Source of the DNA: Magnetococcales bacterium DCbin4
GTDB lineage: Bacteria > Pseudomonadota > Magnetococcia > Magnetococcales > UBA8363
Assembly (NCBI GenBank): GCA_002753735.1
Contig: PEAN01000021.1
Span: forward strand, 1-40,470
Length of the DNA: 40,470 bases
Reading direction: 5' to 3'
Shown here: piece after piece, positions 36,288 to 40,470 of the stretch
Numbering within the stretch: the stretch's first letter is position 1
How the letters are laid out: each line of letters opens with the position of its first letter
Made by a program: the position numbers and the translations under genes
Notes under the pieces: generated by a model
The model's database searches: none
The model's input: the letters and a program-made list of their open reading frames with translations, nothing else
Told to the model about the DNA's origin: nothing

Positions 36288-37563
36288 ACCTGCAAGTGAA
36301 CAACGATGTTCACGGCGTAATTTTTTGAAGACTTCGGGTGCCCTCCTTGCGGGTGGGGCGACGATGTTTCATGCCCCGTTCATTCACACCGCATCCCAAC
36401 AACCCCTCAGGGTCATGGGGACTGAGGCGACGGTTCGGGAGGCGATTCGGAAGAAGGCGCAGGAGGATCTCGGGTTTCCCATCGTCTTTGAACAAGGTGG
36501 CAGCGCCTGGGTCCAACAGAGGGCTTCGGCCCGTCCCCATGCCTTTGACATTTACGAACAATGGTCCAACTCCATGAACATCCTTTGGCGGGCCAACGCC
36601 ATTCAACCCATTGAAATAAAACGTTTGAAGTATTGGAATGAAGTCAACAACCTTACCAAAACCGGGCGTCTGACCCCCGATGCCCGGATCGGGCTGGGCG
36701 ACGCCCCGCACAAGCTCCTTTATGTCCAGGCCAATGGTGAACTGGGTGCCAGGGAATCGGACAAAATCAGTTTCCTTCCCTATGTCCACAATACCGATTC
36801 GTTCGGCTACGATACCCGGATCATTCCCAAGTCGGCGGCCTATGTCGGAGAAAGCTGGGCCTGGCTTTTGGACGAACGTTGGCGTGGCAAGGTGGCGGTG
36901 GTGAGTGAACCCACCATCGGCATCTTCGACATGGCCATGGCGGTCGAGGCCAAGGGACTCATGACCTTTGCCGACATGGGCGACATGACCGAAGCGGAAG
37001 TGGACCAGTTGTTCAACATATTGATCCCCATGAAGCGCAAGGGACATTTTTGTGGTTTTTGGAACTCGATACCCGAATCCTGTGAATTCATGGAATCGGG
37101 GTTGGCAGTGATTGCCAGCATGTTCTCACCTGCGATCAGCGATTTGAATGAACAAGGCATTCCTGCGGTCTATGCCGCCCCGAAGGAGGGATACCGGGCG
37201 TGGCATGGTGTGATGTGCCTTTCATCGCTTACGACCGGTCGAGTTCGGGACATGGCTTATGAATTCATGAACTGGTGGCTCGATGGTTGGGCCGGTGCCT
37301 ATATCGCCCGGCAGGGTTATTACATTTCCATTCCCGAACGGACCCGTCCCCATCTGACCCGGGCGGAATGGAACTATTGGTATGAGGGAATGCCTGCTGC
37401 CGAAGATCTGTATGGGTCCAACGGCAAACGGTGTGTACGTAAGGGAACGATTAGAAATGGAGGCTCCTATTGGCAGCGGTTTTCCCGTATCGCGGTCTGG
37501 AACACCGTCATGGATACCTATGAATATATTCTGCCTCGTTGGCACGAATTTCTGTTGGCATGA
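36274..37563 (+). CDS. Tat-exported ABC-type substrate-binding protein (spermidine/putrescine-like)
   Basis: About 429 residues. The N-terminus has SRRNFLKTSGALLAGGATM, a twin-arginine signal (R-R-x-F-L-K), so the protein should be folded before export. The mature part resembles extracellular solute-binding proteins of the PotD/PotF class: an N-lobe with LRVMGTEATVREAIRKKAQED, a hinge region with YDTRIIPKS, WAWLLDERWRGKVAV, and a C-lobe. I choose ATG 36274 because GGAGGGAG lies 7 bases upstream; a TTG at 36256 is also in frame. It overlaps the 3' end of the hybrid kinase gene by 14 bp and no permease or ATPase gene follows, so it looks like a sensory accessory protein rather than an importer component. 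The ligand is unproven. Confidence 0.82.
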   Translation: MMTHEPASEQRCSRRNFLKTSGALLAGGATMFHAPFIHTASQQPLRVMGTEATVREAIRKKAQEDLGFPIVFEQGGSAWVQQRASARPHAFDIYEQWSNSMNILWRANAIQPIEIKRLKYWNEVNNLTKTGRLTPDARIGLGDAPHKLLYVQANGELGARESDKISFLPYVHNTDSFGYDTRIIPKSAAYVGESWAWLLDERWRGKVAVVSEPTIGIFDMAMAVEAKGLMTFADMGDMTEAEVDQLFNILIPMKRKGHFCGFWNSIPESCEFMESGLAVIASMFSPAISDLNEQGIPAVYAAPKEGYRAWHGVMCLSSLTTGRVRDMAYEFMNWWLDGWAGAYIARQGYYISIPERTRPHLTRAEWNYWYEGMPAAEDLYGSNGKRCVRKGTIRNGGSYWQRFSRIAVWNTVMDTYEYILPRWHEFLLA

Positions 37564-37602
37564 AACGGGACGTGGATGAGGTTCATGAGGAGTCTTCCGC
37601 CC

Positions 37603-40470
37603 ATGTTCGATAGGTTGCGTCGGTTCAATCTGACCATCGGTGTGCGCATCTTTCTCGGATTCGGCGTGGTGATGGCCTTGTTCACGGCTCAGGCGTTGGT
37701 GAGTAATCTTGGTTTCCACAATGTTGTCAACTATTTCGTCCAGTATGGTCACACCAACAGGGAAGTACGGGAGATCCTGGAGATCGAACGCAGCGTTCTG
37801 GATCTTCAGCGGGCGGTCCTGGGCTTTACCAATTCGGGTTATTCGGGGGTGGTTGACAAGGTCAGAGACCTGCAACGGATCCTTTCCCTCCAGATGAAAA
37901 CGGTGCAAAAAAATCTGACGGATCCCCGCCGAGCCGACATCATGCGGCGGATGGATCGCCATTTTTCTCAATATTCCGATAGTTTTGAGTCGGCAGTCGA
38001 AGAACGGCGTCTCCGGGATCGGATCGCCTTGGAAAAATTGGACATGGCCAGTGGCAATGCGCTGCTCCTGTTCGATGAAATCTACAATCAACTGCGCCAT
38101 CAGGGCGATTTTGGCGGCAGCATGCTGGTTGGCGCGGTCCAGAAGGAATTGTTGCTGACACAACAAACCGCGCTCCATTTCATGATCAATCCCAATTCCA
38201 AACTGGTTCGGGAAAACAAGAGAAGGATGGCATTGCTGAATGCCTCCATGAACACCCTGACCGATCATCTGGAACAAGGGGACAGCAGTCATGACATTGA
38301 TCGAATTCGCGAACAGTCGAATCAATTCGGCGAAGCCTTTCTGGGAATGGTTCGGGCGACTCGGGCCTACATGCATCTGGTGTATGTCGTCATGGGCAGC
38401 GAAGCGGCGGAGATTGCCCGGCTTGCCCGTGAACTCAAGGAGTTGACCCTGATCGAACAATCCAACGTGGAAGGTGACCTCAACGATTCAATCTTCTATT
38501 CCTTGTGGATCAGTCATGTCGTGTCGCTGACGGCCATTCTCATGGGGTTGTTCATGGCCTGGATGATCACCCGGAACACCGCTTTGCCCATTCGTGCGAT
38601 GACCCGTAGTTTGACCGATCTGGCACGGGGGAAAATGGATGCGGAAATTCCCGGCAAGGGACGTAATGATGAAATCGGTGCCATGGCGATGGCGGCACAT
38701 GTCTTCAAGGAAAAGGCGATTGAGCTGGAACATGCCAGCCAATACAAATCGGAATTCCTGGCCAACATGTCGCATGAATTGCGCACACCCTTGAACAGCC
38801 TGTTGATCCTTTCCAAGATGCTTGTGGCCAATGAAACAGGAAATTTGACCGATGATCAGGTGGAATCGGCCCAGGTCATTCATGAAAGCGGATCGGATTT
38901 GTTACGTCTGATCAACGATATTCTTGATTTGTCCAAAATCGAAGCGGGTCGCATGGATCTCCTGGTCGAAGAACGCTCCCTGGCTGGTTTTTCCCGGCGA
39001 ATGGAACGAATGTTCAAACCGGTTGCCGAAAACAAGGGGCTTTCCTTTGAGATTCAGGTTCAGCCCTCGCTGCCGGCATCTTTGGTGACCGACTGGGACA
39101 AGGTGGAACAGATTGTCCGCAATTTTCTGGCCAACGCCTTGAAATTTACCCATGAGGGGCGTGTCCGAGTCTCCATTGAGCTGGCGGAACGTACCCGGGT
39201 CTTCATGAATCATGACCTGAAACCGGGTAATTGTCTGGCCATCACCGTTGCCGACACGGGAATCGGAATTCCGGAAAACAAGCGGGAACGTATCTTTGAG
39301 GCGTTCCGGCAGGCGGACGGGACCACCAGCCGTCAATATGGGGGGACGGGGCTTGGACTTTCCATCTCTCGAAAATTCAGTGAACTTGTCGGTGGTGAAA
39401 TCCAGGTTACCAGCAAAGAAGGGATCGGTTCGGCATTCAGCTTGTTTCTGCCACTCAAATGTCCTGGTCATCTGTTGCGCGCCAGTTCAACCTCGCAACC
39501 GGAAACGATTCAGGCAGATCATGCCACCGTGGACGAGACGATGAGGTTCAAGGATCCGACCCGTACCATCCTGCTGGTGGATGATGATCCGCGCAACCTG
39601 TTTGCATTGAAAAAATCACTGTCAGGTCATGTGGGAAGGATGATCACTGCGGGCAATGGACGGGAAGCATTGGACATTCTCTCCAGGGGAACCCCGGTCG
39701 ATTTTGTGTTCATGGATATCATGATGCCGGTCATGAACGGATATGATGCGATCCAGAATATTCGAAGACAGGACCGGTTCAAGGCTCTGCCCATCATCGC
39801 ACTGACCGCAAAGGTCATGCCGGAAGACTGGGAAAAATGCCTTGCGGCAGGTGCCAACGATTGGTTGACCAAGCCGGTCGACAAGGAAAAACTTTTAAGC
39901 TCCCTTTCCGACTGGTTGGGTCCCTCCTCCACGGGTTCCTGCCCGCCACAACGGCCTGTCCCTGCTCCAGTGCCCGGAAGAACTGAATCAACGGCAACGC
40001 CCATCGTGAAGGGTACGGATCGGGAGGGAGCAGACCAGGCACTGGAGCCCCTTCGTCCGAAGAAAGATTCCATCACGGTGTTGATTGTGGACGACGATAT
40101 GAAAAATACGTTTTCCATGACCAAGTTCCTTCAAGGCCGGGTCGATCGGGTGTTGATGGCGGGTGATGGTCTTGAGGCGTTGAAAAAACTGGAGCGGATT
40201 GGAGGCATCGATATTGTCATCATGGATCTCATCATGCCCGTCATGAACGGCTATGACGCCATCCGGGAGATCAGGAAACGGCCCGGATTCAATCAGGTTC
40301 CCGTGATCGCTCTGACGGGTCGTGTTTTGTCGGAAGACCTGGACTCCTGTTTGGCAGCGGGTGCAGACGATTTGATGACCAAGCCGGTGCAATTGGAAAC
40401 ACTCATGGAAAAAATGAACTCCCATCTGACTTCCCGCCGCGTTCCGAAGAGCGGCGGGGGTGGCAATGCT
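37603..40470 (+). CDS. Hybrid sensor histidine kinase with HAMP and two receiver domains, 3' end outside window
   Basis: The frame is open to the last base (956 codons present). TM1 at about 15-33, a helical periplasmic sensor of ~270 residues, TM2 at about 305-328, HAMP about 320-370 with NTALPIRAMTRSLTDLARGKM. HisKA has H391 in ANMSHELRTPLN, the HATPase spans about 500-620 with NFLANALKF, DTGIGIP and GGTGLGL. REC1 is about 653-770 (FMDIMMPVMNG) and REC2 about 825-943 (IMDLIMPVMNG), both with K in T-K-P-V. The proline-rich linker between them is about 55 residues. ATG 37603 is preferred because MFDRLRRFNLT fits a membrane-kinase start and GAGGAG lies about 10 bases upstream; ATGs at 37585 and 37576 are in frame. 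It follows the binding-protein gene by 39 bp. Confidence 0.92.
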   Translation, partial: MFDRLRRFNLTIGVRIFLGFGVVMALFTAQALVSNLGFHNVVNYFVQYGHTNREVREILEIERSVLDLQRAVLGFTNSGYSGVVDKVRDLQRILSLQMKTVQKNLTDPRRADIMRRMDRHFSQYSDSFESAVEERRLRDRIALEKLDMASGNALLLFDEIYNQLRHQGDFGGSMLVGAVQKELLLTQQTALHFMINPNSKLVRENKRRMALLNASMNTLTDHLEQGDSSHDIDRIREQSNQFGEAFLGMVRATRAYMHLVYVVMGSEAAEIARLARELKELTLIEQSNVEGDLNDSIFYSLWISHVVSLTAILMGLFMAWMITRNTALPIRAMTRSLTDLARGKMDAEIPGKGRNDEIGAMAMAAHVFKEKAIELEHASQYKSEFLANMSHELRTPLNSLLILSKMLVANETGNLTDDQVESAQVIHESGSDLLRLINDILDLSKIEAGRMDLLVEERSLAGFSRRMERMFKPVAENKGLSFEIQVQPSLPASLVTDWDKVEQIVRNFLANALKFTHEGRVRVSIELAERTRVFMNHDLKPGNCLAITVADTGIGIPENKRERIFEAFRQADGTTSRQYGGTGLGLSISRKFSELVGGEIQVTSKEGIGSAFSLFLPLKCPGHLLRASSTSQPETIQADHATVDETMRFKDPTRTILLVDDDPRNLFALKKSLSGHVGRMITAGNGREALDILSRGTPVDFVFMDIMMPVMNGYDAIQNIRRQDRFKALPIIALTAKVMPEDWEKCLAAGANDWLTKPVDKEKLLSSLSDWLGPSSTGSCPPQRPVPAPVPGRTESTATPIVKGTDREGADQALEPLRPKKDSITVLIVDDDMKNTFSMTKFLQGRVDRVLMAGDGLEALKKLERIGGIDIVIMDLIMPVMNGYDAIREIRKRPGFNQVPVIALTGRVLSEDLDSCLAAGADDLMTKPVQLETLMEKMNSHLTSRRVPKSGGGGNA

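Overview
The window looks like a chromosomal piece of a motile, Gram-negative proteobacterium. A giant secreted haemagglutinin-type adhesin, a Tat-exported binding protein, a methyl-accepting chemotaxis protein, a FliG-like flagellar switch protein and large hybrid histidine kinases all point that way. Moderate GC, heavy signalling and giant haemagglutinin-like proteins would fit the magnetotactic Magnetococcales or relatives. That placement is an inference from gene style; no rRNA or magnetosome gene is present.

Layout. Bases 1-3150 (+) hold the end of a gene with a 12-bp tandem repeat (D-W/L-A-R), an Rpn-type PD-(D/E)XK nuclease and a polytopic membrane protein. Bases 3160-5716 (-) hold an FkbM methyltransferase and a tightly coupled pair: an ABC-type AAA ATPase and a Toprim-like DUF4276 protein, overlapping by ATGA. 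Bases 5754-18590 (-) are one gene for a ~4,280-residue two-partner-secretion-type adhesin. Its core is 11 repeats, ten of them exactly 510 bp apart. Bases 18805-20270 (-) carry a sugar-nucleotide epimerase, a small upstream gene and a clear intrinsic terminator. Bases 20476-22562 (+) hold a divergent FliG paralogue, a PilZ-like protein and a VOC protein, followed by tRNA-Thr(TGT). Bases 22840-25819 (-) are stress-flavoured: two YfdX-family paralogues (one exported, one not), a small basic ORF and an Hsp20 chaperone. Bases 26145-28169 (-) encode an MCP.

Bases 28274-32068 (-) encode a 1,264-residue fusion: a membrane-embedded spermidine-synthase-like module whose active-site residues look lost, an FMN-binding domain with an SGAT-x-T motif, and a NosR/NapH-type membrane ferredoxin domain. 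From 32301 to the right edge (+) lies a signalling locus: a HTH-REC regulator, a four-PAS hybrid kinase, a Tat-exported polyamine-type binding protein translationally coupled to it, and a second hybrid kinase with two receiver domains that runs off the window.

The most unusual items are the fusion redox protein, the AAA/DUF4276 pair as a possible OLD-like defence module, the indel-free 510-bp repeat array, and the FliG-like/PilZ pair.
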